Source: Drosophila persimilis (Eukaryota; Arthropoda; Insecta; Diptera; Drosophilidae). From it: a DNA stretch of 64,000 bases. The notes beneath the pieces were generated by a model. That model was not told where the DNA came from. It worked only from the letters and a program-made list of their open reading frames with translations, and made no database searches. Numbering within the stretch: the first letter of the stretch is position 1; each line of letters opens with the position of its first letter. Of this stretch, positions 51,701 through 61,741 are shown piece after piece. Where the stretch lies: positions 124,001 to 188,000 of the forward strand of contig NW_020825358.1 of the NCBI RefSeq assembly GCF_003286085.1, given 5' to 3'. The position numbers were made by a program, and so were the translations under genes.

Positions 51701-53440
51701 GAGATTTACTTATAGTTAAGGCTTTTATTTTATTAGAAATTCGAATACTCATCGGAATTCGGTAGAAGGGATAGAAGTGCTGCCGTTGAATACTTCTGGA
51801 AAGCTCCAATATACCCCTTTTTCAGTGTCATTTAGAGGATATAAAAACGAGGGGTATCAACCTCTCTCTCTCTCTCTCAGATCCCTTTCAGGCCAAGTGC
51901 TATGTGGTGTCATCGCTTTAATTAAACTACGTGGAACATGTTAAGGTGCAGTTCGTTGGCATTTTCATTTTTCTGTGCCACATTTGGATTTTTTGCCCTT
52001 TCGTAGGTTATTTTTTTTGTTTTTTTTTCGGCCACACTTAAACTCAGACAAATGTGAGTGAGTGGTGGAGGGTAGGAGGGAGGAGGGAGGAGGGAGGAGA
52101 GGGCGGTCCTTGTGGCGTCACCAGCTAGCAAGCAGGTGCTTGCCACATTAGAGCCAGCCATTTGCTATGACTTGTGCTGAGCACTAGCACTTGCCACACA
52201 CCATTGTGCTCACGCTCCCATTTATCACTCTCTTCTGCAGGACTGGCCCTGTGCTACCAGAGACAATCTGTGAGCAGCAACAACAACAACCACAACCACA
52301 ACAATGCCGAGTCGAAGCCCACGCACATGCCGCCGTCGCATTATCCGCACGGCCACAAGTGGAACGAGCCGTACTTTGATCAGACCATGCCCAGGAACAT
52401 CACATCGCTGGTGGGCAAGTCCGCATATCTCGGCTGTCGCGTCAAGCATCTGGGCAACAAGACGGTGAGTAGTCCTGCGGAATGGACGGAGACGGAGACC
52501 GTAACGGCAACGGCAACGGAAACGGAAACACTTGGTATTAATAATAATCTTGATTTTTATTTACATTTAATAAACAAAGAGACCCAGTCGGCATCCAAGG
52601 GCCAGGGGTCAGGGCTCAGGGTCCGGCTGGCCACAAGTGTGCCAAATATGCCACCACATATCCACTTAGATGGTCGAGATAGTCGTCGGGAGACTGTCCG
52701 GTCGGAGGGGGCTGGGCGGTCGGAGGGGAGTATGCTTATTAAATTTGGTGCCAGTTTATTATGTAATACGTGACAACAGCAGACAGCAGCTGGCAGGCCT
52801 GCCACGCACTCGCCACACATGGGCCACGCATAGGAAGAGGGGGCCATCTCCGATGGCGATGGCGATGGCGTCACTCGATTCGCTTGCCCCAATTAAAGTG
52901 TCGTCTTCCAGCCCCAGGGCGCGGCACTTTAAGTTCGGGTGTTGCATTTCAGCAATCGAAATTCAAAAGTGGTTGCCATAACAAACGGGTGGCCGGGGGC
53001 AGCCTCCTCCTATATCCTGTTTCAATATGCCGCAGCGCCGGGACAGACACAATGCGGAAATACTTCCAACGCACTTGCCAAATTTTCGCTCCGTCCGGGA
53101 GGACGTTTTTTCCACTGGCAGCCACTACGTCCATGGGATGGGGCATGAGAAAGTTTTCAGGTGTTGGCAAGCCGAAACGCTGTGGCAACGTTGATTACGT
53201 TAAGCGATTTAGCTCCAGTCATGGCTGAGGCCGGGTCATAGATTTCCACATAGCCAAATCCGCTTCCGCAATCAGTAAACTACACACGGTCGGCCGGCCA
53301 AACGGAGAGTGAACGGAGAGGGGGCTCGGTTTTGGCCAACAGTAAATTTATGGCCAGACTGGGCACAAGTTTGCTCTGCTCCTACTTTTTTGGGTTCCCT
53401 ATTTTTTTGTGCTGTTATTGCAGAATTAGATAGAGAGACG

Positions 53441-53475
<35 letters not shown>

Positions 53476-56400
53476 GGTGGCCAGAAGTGGAATGGAACTG
53501 CACAGATGGATGCCACAAGGCAACACAGTTGGCTGACTCTCTGACGCAGTCTCTCCCCAGACCCCCCCCACCCCCCTCCGACCGTGTGGTGTGTGCTATT
53601 GGTTAGACAGTTAGCCGTATAAACAAGGAGCCTGCGAGCCAAAACCTGGACTCCACCGAAAAAAAAGCCAGCAAAAGGAATCCAACTCAAAAATTGTGTA
53701 CAGGCATAAAATGTAGTGGGGCAATGTCGACTGAATGTCGAAATGAAGAGGCGGCAGCCACTAAGAGAGGAAACACGCTGCAAGGACACAGAGACAGAGA
53801 CAGACACAGAGAGTCACCCCGAGTATCATTTTCCGGGTCTGTCATGCGTTTCGCACACTAATTTCAGCTTGTATGAAAATTTCTAGATTGTGAGCTGCAT
53901 AAATTTTGCGGCTTGGAGCAGCCCGAGAACAAATTATAACAAAAACCGGAGACAGCTTTTGGCCCCGTCCGTATTAATGGGGTTTTTGTTTTATTCTGTT
54001 CGGTTCTTAGGTGGCCTGGATACGACATCGGGACCTGCACATACTCACCGTGGGCACCTACACCTATACGACGGATCAGCGCTTCCAGACCTCCTATCAT
54101 CGGGACATCGACGAGTGGACACTGCAGATCAAGTATGCCCAGCAGAGGGATGTCGGCATCTACGAGTGCCAGATATCGACGCAGCCAGTGCGTAGCTATT
54201 CGGTCAACCTGAACATTGTGGGTGAGTACCGTCACAGTCCATCCATCCATCAAGCTCTATACGAGTATACGGGTGTACGGGTGTACGGGTGTACGAGTAT
54301 ATATCCAACCGTTGGAGTGTCGCTTTCGGGTTGAGCCTTCCAGCCTTTGGATCTGCTGCTGCATATTTCAGTTTGGCTTCCGCCAGAGCTGTACACTGCG
54401 TATACGTAATATACGAGGATACGAATACAACAATCCATGCCTGTGGCATCGGGTCGGGGGTTCGGTCGGGGGTGGTTTGGGGAATTTCACATATTTGCGA
54501 GTATCTCTTTTTTTCGCATATTCATGCAATTTGCAAGAGTGTAAATTATGCAGACCTGGCAATCGTCGAAAAACAGGATACAAAAAATACAACAAAAAAA
54601 TACAACAAATAAAAAAAATACAGGCGGACACCATTTGCCCCTCGGAATATGTGGGGAAATTTTCGAAATGCTTTCGGGAAGATTGATGGAGTGAAAGCCG
54701 ATGCGAAGAGCCAACTGGCTTAAGCCCAGCCACAAATGGATATTGACAGGAATAAAGGAATACCGAAATAAAGGTGGAAAAAGCCATAAATTTATATGGA
54801 AAAACATTCTCCTTAATCCTTCGGCCATATTTCTATTTAATTTTATATTTCCATTATTTGTAGAGAGGTTGTTTAACCGAAAATAAACACACAATCTGAT
54901 ATATTAGACAATTGGTCATGTTTGAAGCGGGCTTGGAATTATAATTTAATGAAAATAAAACAGAAAAGTACAATTACCGAACTTTCTAGCAATAATTATA
55001 ATGGACAGTGGGCGAGAGTTCTATTTGTGACTTCGGGCTCTGGTCAAAAATATTTAAGTTAATTAGTTTACCATTTTGTTATAATTTATTCACTGATTTA
55101 TATTCGTGTTTCTATTTTTATTACACCACCATTTGTTTGTTTGTTTGTTTTCCTTTCGTTTCGTTTGTGCGGATATTTTTGGTTACCGATTGCCCCAGAT
55201 CTGATTGATGCCGAGACCAGCAACATGATGCAGCAGTACTACAACGACGACGCCTTCTATATAGCCGCCGATCGGGTCTATCAATCCAGCGATGACGAGT
55301 TCGCGGGCATGTTTGGGCCCATCCAGACAGTAGCCGGTTTGTTCTGAAAATTCATATTCGCCTACTGACAAAACTCCAACCGTAAGCCAAGCCACGGAGT
55401 AAGCCCGGACACAGACACAGACACAGACACGGACACCCACCCGTCGGATAGATGGAGAGATAGACAGCACGGACAGAAAGAAGACCGAAAGTGTGGGGAT
55501 AAAAAGCCATTCTGGGTGAGGGGACTGGGAGGGCTTGGAAGTGCTTGAGGGCTGCCATGCATGCATATTATTTTTTAATATTTTACAACATTTTTCGTGC
55601 TCAGGTTGTGGGACAGAGTGAAAGTGAAGGAAGCCAGCCGGATTGGTTAGGTGTGGTTCCTGGGAAAACGAGGAAATGGGGAATGGAAGACTGTTCCGGG
55701 AACGGGCATGGGGATGGGCGATGGGGGACGGGGAGTCAAGTGCTGTGTGCGCCTTGAGCGAACATTTTTCTGGCTCATGACGGAGCAAATTGCTTTCCAA
55801 CCAGCTTTTGCCAACTAACTTTTGCCAGCTTGTTACTGCTACTCCTCTTATTATTTTGCACCTTTTTCGCAGTTTTTCCTCACTCTGTTTTTACGTTTTA
55901 CGGTGTTTTTAGGGTTTTTTTTTGTTGTTTTTTTTTTGTTTTTTTTTTTCTTTTTGCGAGAACTATTTGCCCACTATTTTGATTGCCCAAGTGGCTGGCA
56001 CATTTAATTATACTCAGAGCGTTTGCAGTATTTATTCTGGCAGGCTTCTAGTCATTTTTGGGTACCGTGCTGCAGAGGTTCGTGTGGCGGCTGCTCCTGC
56101 CACCGGGGCAGCGCCTCTCATTGAAGTGGCCCGTCGCGTAGAGCTTCTGGTGGTGGGGGGGGCCCAAGTCGTAGTAGCATATCAGGACGAATCGAACCTG
56201 CCGATTGTCGTAGCTCTGGCCAGCGGCACAGCCCATGTAGGCGGCGCGATCGGTGATGATGTTGCGTATCGCCTTGGGCGCCGATTCCGTGTAAATGCTC
56301 TTCAGTAGGTAGACCTCGTGCAGCCACTGTTCGGTGAGGAAGGTCATCTGGCGCATGTTCGAGGTGAGGCGCGCGGAACGCGGCTGCAGATCCTCGCCGT

Positions 56401-59400
56401 AGCTGAATGCGGGCTCGGAGAAGTCGTCGGTGGCCACACACAGGTTGTGCAGCTCCCGCAGGCAGCGCTTCAGATGGTACTCGGCCACCAGCGCCAGATA
56501 GATGTCCCACACCATCTCCGGCATGTGCTGGGCCCTTGGCAGCCCGCTCACTTCCCCGCTCGCCACCCTCTGGCGGTACATGTTGTGCATCGCCACCAGA
56601 TACCGACGGTACATCTCCATATTGACTACGGTGTGCTCCCGCAGACAGCTTGGATCGAATTTCTGAGTGAGAGAGAGACAGATTGCTGAAAGGCCATAGA
56701 TGGGACAGCCCACCTTGAGTGGCTTACCATGCTGTTGTTGCAGCCCAAATGAGCCATTCCCCGGCAGGCCTCAATCCCGCAAAAGTCTATGGCCAGGCAG
56801 CATCTCAGCCAGAGCCCGAGACTCAGGAGAACCAACTGCAACTCTTGCTGCATGGCTGTGCGGCACTGCCAAATGTTTGCAGAGGGCTTGAAACCTACGT
56901 GGCTAAATAGGCTTAAAGCATCTGCAACAAGTGGCTTGTGTTGGGTGAAACAGCAGGTATCAGGTGTTGAGTTTTCTGTTCCATGAGCGGAATTTCGGAA
57001 GCAGTTTCAAGACGAAACTACGCAACGAAAAACAGGTATTTTGTTGTTTTTTTTTTCGTATGAAACAAAAATATACAGATTGCTTAGTGTCGAAAGATTT
57101 TAATTGTTGAAATGAGCTGGGATGAGCCTGGGAAATACTTGCGGTTAGAGAGAGCTAGATTTTAAGAGCGCAACATCCAAGAACAGCATTCTCTTTGCTC
57201 GGTCGCTTCTCTTCTATCCTAACATTTAACATCTTTAACATTCGACCGTAACAGATAAATGGAGTGGGACATGGGGCCAGTTTTGTATGCTCCAAGAAAA
57301 ATGTGGGACAAATACACATATTTAAATTAATAAAGAAAATCAAAAATAAATTGGTGGGAAGTCTACTTAATTTACACTAAATATAAAATATATCTTAATT
57401 AAATATTTTCCTACTAATATCAAAGTGTGACTGAAAACCATTTCTTTCTAAATATTCCACTTTCTGCGAAAATCTATTGGTGTACATTTTTAAATCTTTA
57501 AGTCCGCACACAGAATACTTTTAAAATTGTAGAGCAAACTTTCTCTATTAACGTCTGACTAACATTTTATGACTTATGAGGCTCATAACTGACCAAAGGG
57601 TAGTATCCTGTTTGCCCCTATATGAAAGGTCGCTTGATTGGCATTTAAATCAGAAAACTCCTCACGGGGGTAGCACGAATGTTGAACGAGTGTTGAACGA
57701 ATGTTGGGCGGAAGGAATCACAGAAATGTATTCGTAAACAGAATGGGTGCCCAGCCATTTCCCATTATCCTATCCTCCCTCCCCCCCATGACGGGGCCCG
57801 TAATCGATTATTTAACGTACTGACTTTGACTGGCAGAACATTTCCTCCTCAACTATGAAAATTTCCATGCAACAACTGTGGCCCAGCCAACTGGTCTGCT
57901 GATGGGCTGCAGCCTGGAGCGGCACTTGTCACTGGTCAAATGCAGCTCAAACACAGGCTGGGCAATTTCTAGCACTGGCCATGGCATGGCCTTGGGCATG
58001 GGCAGGGGCTTGGGCATGGGCATGGCCGTGGCAGTGGGCGGGACGACCAGTTCGGAATTTCAAAACTCGTCAGAGGCAAGAGGGGCAACGAGCGAGAGCT
58101 GTGAACGGAGCTGATTAGGCAACGTAACCCAATGATTGGCAGAGCTCAAGTGGTAGGCTTTGCCGGGAAAGGGGTCTGCAGGGGCAGCATTCTGATGCAG
58201 GGCATAATGAATGGCATAACTGCAAAATGTTCGCTAATTTCAATGTTTCGTTTCGTTTCGTTTCGTTATGTTTCTCTCCCGCACACAGTGCCAACGGCCA
58301 CCATTCTGGGAGGACCCGATCTGTACGTGGACAAGGGCAGCACCATAAATCTTACATGCATCATCAAGTTCAGCCCAGAGCCGCCGACCCATATCTTTTG
58401 GTATCACCAGGACAAGGTAAGTAGCGCCGCTGCTACACTCCATGCCACTCCGCGCTACACCACACCACAGCACAGCAAACCACTCCCTTGAAATCAATTT
58501 ACAGGGAAAGCGCCCACAGAACGAACGAAAAACCAATTTAAGGTTTTCCTTTTTGGTGCCAAATTATCTTGCAATAATTGAGTTTGGTGCGCCGTAAAAG
58601 CGCAAGTACAAGGGCAAGGGCAAGGGCAAGAGGGATCGGGATTGGGATCGAGAAGGACGCCCCGCCCCGCCGTGCCACGCCCAGCCAATTGCTGGGGGAT
58701 AAACGTTTTTAACTTTTATGAGCTCCGGGCTGGCGCCTCTTTGGGGTGTGGCTACGGCGCTGGGGGGCGATGGGTGGAGTGCGAGTTTGTTCTCGTTTGT
58801 TTACGCGTCGTATACGCAACGTATTTAATTTTGGCTTTTATGATTATGAGAAAACATGCTTTTGCATTTAGGGTATACGCCATACCCCATGCCCCATGGC
58901 CACACACTTGCTCATTCCCTCATTCCCCCACTCCCGCTCGCTGCCACACTTTGAAAATAACTTTTCAGCAAGGGAAAATTTTGTTTAATATTCTTGCACC
59001 TCTCCACCGCTCTATACCGTCCGCAGGTGCTTAGCGAGGAGACTGGCGGAGGACGTCTGAAATTCAAGACCATCAAATCGGAGGAGACCAAATCCATTCT
59101 GCTCATTTACGATGCGGACCTGCTCCACTCGGGAAAGTACTCCTGTTATCCATCCAACTCGGAGATAGCCAGCATACGCGTCCATGTCCTGCAGGGTGAG
59201 TGTGGGCCACCGTCGGCCGTTTCCGGTTTCAGTTTTTGGTTTCCGGCTCTCTCTCTCGCTCTCTCTCAGAGGCCGACTTTAAGACCGCCTTAATTTGATG
59301 CCAAAGTCTGATAATGTGAATTATTTATTCATGCTTCTGCTTGACCTCGATTTGTATGCATTAAAAGTTGCATCTTTCTCCGGCTCTGGCTCTGGCTCTG

Positions 59401-59925
59401 GTTCTGGCTCCGGCTTTGGCTCTGGCTCCGTCTCTTCTTGTGGCGAAACTTTATGCAATTTATGAACTAGCCACAAGAGCACGAGAGAACAGGCCTTTTC
59501 GACTACAAATTTGTTACTCATTCAAGTTTTATCTTCTCTTCTTTTCTCTTCTTTTCTGTTCTGTTCTGTTCTGTTCTCTTTGGACAGGCGAACGCCCCGA
59601 GGCCATGCAAACGAATGCGGCGCCGGCCGCCGTCGCCCTGGCCTGCTGGTCCTGCCACACGGCCCAGGCCACTCAGGCGGTCAAAGTAATTAGCACAATG
59701 GTCGCGGCATTTGTATTGTTGGAGGCATGCTCCTCGCTGCTGCTCCAGGGCGGAGGTGGACCAGGTGCTGCCGGCGGAGGAGGTCGTGCCAAGGAGAGAC
59801 CCGGCCGCGACCCAGAGTTTCCGAGCACAAGCTGCTGCCCCGCTGGTGCTGGCCAGGAGAATGCCATTCCCATGATGACGCCCGCCGGCGGCCCTGTCAA
59901 TAGTGGCAGCAGGAATGCACGGTGA
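23891..59925 (+). CDS. dpr10: Dpr10, two-Ig-domain cell-surface recognition protein
   Basis: Coding exons are 23891-23930, 52241-52464, 54011-54221, 55199-55336 (optional), 58289-58416, 59027-59195 and 59588-59925, phases 1,0,1,1,0,1, giving 415 residues. A signal peptide spans about 1-18. Ig domain 1 (about 55-158) shows Cys79, Trp91, the D-x-G-x-Y-x-C motif with Asp135 and Tyr139, and Cys141. A 46-residue linker (159-204) comes from the optional exon. Ig domain 2 (about 205-305) has Cys228, Trp242 and Cys287. The C-terminus has an Ala/Cys-rich stretch and a hydrophobic segment (VISTMVAAFVLLEA), consistent with membrane anchoring. In this family, Dpr proteins bind DIP Ig proteins across synaptic partners; Dpr10 and its close paralogue Dpr6 bind DIP-alpha. 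The wording (PRNITSLVGKSAYLGCRVKH; the exon-4 linker) matches my memory of Dpr10 better than Dpr6. Intron 1 is 28.3 kb and two CAP genes are nested in the locus. Confidence 0.88.
27944..28140. repeat. four degenerate tandem units with AACCTGAAGGTT cores
   Basis: The core AAACCTGAAGGTTT (or close variants) recurs at about 27947, 28005, 28041 and 28083, spaced about 35-60 bases. Most units are followed by a GCAAGCAGT-like block. The core is an inverted repeat (AACCT / AGGTT) around a two-base centre. It is unlike the surrounding simple repeats and matches no transposon I can name. Confidence 0.6.
36350..36380. repeat. uninterrupted G31 run
   Basis: Thirty-one consecutive guanines inside dpr10 intron 1. 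Sense-strand RNA or the displaced strand could form G-quadruplexes. The exact length is likely unreliable because such runs are poorly sequenced. Confidence 0.9.
39712..39746. repeat. (CT)n microsatellite upstream of the plus-strand CAP gene
   Basis: About 17 CT units, complementary to GAGAG (GAGA-factor sites), ending about 110 bases upstream of the TATA box of the nested CAP gene. A promoter role is possible but only inferred from position. Confidence 0.85.
39855..39889 (+). promoter_or_regulatory. TATA + initiator promoter of the nested CAP gene
   Basis: TATAAAAG at 39855-39862 is followed by an initiator-like GCAGTC with A+1 at 39886, exactly 31 bases after the first T. The ATG follows 22 bases later at 39908. 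A sharp TATA-driven start with a very short leader fits a tissue-restricted, highly transcribed secreted-protein gene, independent of the host dpr10 promoter. Confidence 0.75.
39908..40889 (+). CDS. secreted CAP/antigen-5-like protein nested in dpr10 intron 1
   Basis: Exons 39908-40090, 40149-40561 and 40619-40889 join in phases 0 and 2 to 288 residues. Introns are short (58 and 57 bases). Residues 1-22 form a signal peptide (MSVALGLSFILCGLCLLQGVHS). A Ser-rich spacer precedes the antigen-5 N-terminal cysteine cluster (DYCQPGLCPQMKKHIACRNN). The CAP domain shows HNALRNVLAGG, the MASLQWHPELEYLA helix, HDPCINTRQF followed by AGQNLALI, EWW, and DNNTFVGCAALRF. A cysteine-bearing C-terminal tail follows. 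Length and order match insect antigen-5-like CAP proteins, which are extracellular; fly members are often expressed in gut or reproductive tissue and their biochemical role is largely unknown. The second donor was chosen because GGA GT|GTGGGT is the only phase-compatible site; reading on would stop at 40587-40589. Confidence 0.85.
41709..41761. repeat. TTG/CTG triplet microsatellite
   Basis: Twelve-base higher-order unit GCTGTTGTTGTT repeated about four times. Confidence 0.9.
45617..45691. repeat. 21-base minisatellite of GTCGACGGTGGAC units
   Basis: About three and a half imperfect copies built from GGTGGAC and AGTCGAC submotifs. It is GC-rich within AT-rich surroundings. It contains SalI-type GTCGAC palindromes; no known family was recognised. 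Confidence 0.8.
47382..47461 (+). other. coding-like short open segment, possible terminal exon
   Basis: After an acceptor-like CAACTTCAG at 47381 a frame reads EVERGLEGLSAYQRILRR then LFGRWES before TAA at 47459-47461, using GC-ending codons like a real fly exon. AATAAA follows at 47557-47562. No partner exon with a start was found upstream. The minus strand over the same segment is also open, from an ATG at 47575 to a stop at 47378, in an equally coding-like style, so strand and reality are both uncertain. Confidence 0.2.
53440..53474. repeat. (GACA)n microsatellite in dpr10 intron 2
   Basis: About eight GACA/GACG tetranucleotide units within dpr10 intron 2. Confidence 0.9.
55199..55336 (+). 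CDS. dpr10: dpr10 optional exon 4: acidic Tyr-rich linker between Ig1 and Ig2
   Basis: This exon is 138 nt and phase 1 at both ends, so including or skipping it preserves the frame. Skipping joins NLNIV directly to VPTATILGG. It encodes 46 residues rich in Asp, Glu and Tyr (QQYYNDDAFYIAADRVYQ). The acceptor GATTGCCCCAG is good, but the donor is weak: GCCG|GTTTGT. Unspliced reading gives three more residues and a stop at 55345-55347. Optional inclusion fits known variation in Dpr10 isoforms as I recall it. Confidence 0.8.
56031..56036 (-). terminator. poly(A) signal of the minus-strand CAP gene
   Basis: AATAAA on the minus strand begins only 11 bases past the stop codon at 56048-56050, implying a very short 3' untranslated region and a compact transcript inside the dpr10 intron. 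Confidence 0.6.
56048..56853 (-). CDS. divergent CAP/antigen-5-like protein nested antisense in dpr10
   Basis: Exons 56853-56728 and 56662-56048 (minus strand) join in phase 0 to 246 residues. Donor CATG|GTAAGC and acceptor CTCACTCAG are both good and the intron is 65 bases. A signal peptide (about 1-20, ending LRCCLA) precedes the antigen-5-type cysteine cluster DFCGIEACRGMAHLGC. The intron falls directly after CNNSM, the position equivalent to the first intron of the plus-strand CAP gene after CRNNG. CAP signatures remain: MHNMYRQRVASGE, the MVWDIYLALVAEYHLKRC helix, QWLHEVY, and DRAAYMGCAAGQ followed by the strand VRFVLICYYDL. The family's HD-C-NT and GQN blocks are altered to LHNLC and GED, and the third exon of the usual gene plan is absent (fused). 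It is probably secreted. It resembles the fly gene class containing CG8072, but I do not assert that name. Confidence 0.82.
56854..58288. other. dpr10 intron 4 remainder, non-coding
   Basis: No exon is seen. It holds the upstream region of the minus-strand CAP gene, with a weak TATTTAG box at 56909-56903 on the minus strand that is not at convincing spacing to an initiator. AT-rich sequence follows (57300-57600), then GGGCATGG repeats (57980-58030) and a TTTCG pentamer run at 58242-58267 just before the exon-5 acceptor CACACAG. Confidence 0.5.
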
Positions 59926-61671
59926 TAAATTAATGTCGCTCCGTTGGAATTCCACCGCCAATGCAGCAGCGCCCGCCCCTAAATGAGGCAGAGAGCTGCA
60001 GCAGAAATGATTTATAGCAGCCACAGCAGGGGCCGGCAGGAGCAGCAGAAGGAGCCGTTTTCCGTTTCCCTCGAAAGTTCTTCAGAGTTGAGCTGCATGT
60101 AATACCTTTAAGAACGACACAAAAAACCCCCCACTAATTATGCTAATGATGAAAAGATGTTGCAACTGCTTCTTCTCCTGCTCCTGCGGCTCCTGCTCCT
60201 CCTAAGTTGTAAGTAAGAGTGTTTCTAATTAAGTGTGCAAGGATCTAGTTAGCCGAGCAGGAAATTTTTTTTGGCTGGGCCGCAGCCTTGTACATAAGAC
60301 CCGGGCAGAGACCGGCTAAACGCAGAGACCATTTGAACGAATCATCAAAATCATATGGCCAGCTTAGACTAGAGCTAGGTTCCGGTTCCGGTTCAGGTTC
60401 CGGTTCAGGTTCCGGTTCAGGTTCGGGTTCGGAAGCGGGTTCAGGTGCAGTTCAGCCCAGTTTGTTCAAGGAATACGAGTACTACACATACTAGACACTA
60501 GATACTACCTATACATAGAGACATTATTGCGTAGCGAAAACTTTACTCAGATTGTTGTAAATACTAAAGGGATTTCTTGTGTTTCTTGGGTGTACCCTGT
60601 ATAGCGTAGACGTAGTCCTTAAGCAGTGTAAATAGTTAGGAATACAATACCATACAATACAATACAATACAATAGAATATTTTTATGTGGACTTTGTCAG
60701 AGGTTCCTAAACTACAATTTTTTGTCTTTTTTTTTGTTTAGAATTTTCGTAAGTTAGGCAAATGTACGGACACTCGGAGAAGAGTTTTCCGTTTTGGGGA
60801 ATTCTTTGGCTTTTTTAATAATCTATGGGGACATCAAAATTGTATGGGAAATTCCTGCCAAAAGCTAGCTTCACTTTGAAGTAGGACCTTCCGAGGCTAA
60901 CAATTTATTTAAGAGTTTTCCTACGGCCAAGGATATGCAGGGACTCGTTTGGGGCTAGTGCCAGTCATGTGGGAAGTTCCTGTTCCCGTTACCAATTCCT
61001 GCAATGGGTTCCTTGCCCTTCTCCACCGCTCCCCCACTCCACCACTCTCTGTCGTCGTCTTGGCCAACTCCAGCAATATTTAGAGCTTCTATTTCAGCAT
61101 GTCCGGTTGCATATTCTCAGCCCCTGCCCGAACTGCCGAGTCACTGCCGCCGAGCACTCTTGTCGGTTGAATATTTGCATTTCCATTTCTTGAAGGAGCG
61201 AGTAAGTGACTGGCTGAGTGAGTGAGTCCCCTTCATGCATGTGTATGTGTTGTATGTACGTGTGGCCCACATTTAAAAGTCCACTAAAGGCCACTGTGAC
61301 ACTGCTCGGCCGCCATTCATTGAGGAGTCATGGCCCGAAAACGGAAACGGGCCCGAATTTATCCGATCAAAATTGTAAATAACATGCATATACCATATAT
61401 GAATAAACTATAAACCTGTACTCAACAATTTATGTGGTAGTCATACACACACCAACACACACACACACACACTATATATACAGATAATGCATTCATATAT
61501 AGTACATATATGTAATAAGTATATACATATATATGGATATTAATAATGTTAACCGAACGCATGCAAAATTAGTCGCGACATGTAAATGAATGTTTAATGG
61601 GTAAAATTAATGTTGCTATAAACGGGACAGCGGAATATACCATACAAAATAATTGCAATTAAGCAAATAAA
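59926..61671 (+). other. dpr10: dpr10 3' untranslated region with poly(A) signals
   Basis: Downstream of the TGA at 59923-59925 the sequence has no further coding potential. An open frame of GS repeats near 60378-60434 is a 12-base minisatellite. AATAAA hexamers occur at 61402-61407 and 61666-61671; either could end the transcript. ATACA pentamers lie at 60640-60675. The exact end is not determinable from sequence alone. Confidence 0.5.
60378..60434. repeat. 12-base GGTTCCGGTTCA minisatellite
   Basis: About four and a half units in the dpr10 3' region. It reads as SGSGSG in one frame but follows the dpr10 stop and has no start or splice support as a gene. Confidence 0.85.
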
Positions 61672-61702
61672 ATAATGTTTAAGCGTAAAACTAGCCAGTA
61701 AT

Positions 61703-61703
<1 letters not shown>

Positions 61704-61737
<34 letters not shown>
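61704..61737. repeat. (AC)n microsatellite
   Basis: Seventeen AC units shortly after the last candidate dpr10 poly(A) signal. Confidence 0.9.

Positions 61738-61741
<4 letters not shown>

Larger units (their letters stand above)
40890..52240. other. dpr10 intron 1, second part; no certain gene
   Basis: About 11 kb of non-coding DNA. It contains TTGTTGCTG triplets (41709-41761), TCTG repeats (about 43479-43498), a GGAGCCATG repeat (45206-45235), a 21-base GTCGACGGTGG minisatellite (45617-45691), ACAGGCGT and ACCGT repeats (46200-46230, 46395-46420), GT at 48346-48379 and GCTGG/GCTGT repeats near 50295-50340. The one coding-like patch is at 47382-47461. The intron ends at TCTTCTGCAG, 52240. 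Confidence 0.5.

Noticed and set aside
52174-52773. 199-residue continuous frame around dpr10 exon 2
   Set aside because: Only 52241-52464 is exon; the rest reads through the TCTTCTGCAG acceptor and the GTGAGT donor into repeat-rich intron.
56118-56510. 130-residue second minus-strand frame over the divergent CAP gene
   Set aside because: It is an out-of-frame reading of the same exon; the other frame carries the signal peptide, cysteines and CAP motifs.
60288-60494. 68-residue frame with SGSGSGSG repeats
   Set aside because: It lies after the dpr10 stop in its 3' region and is produced by a 12-base minisatellite.
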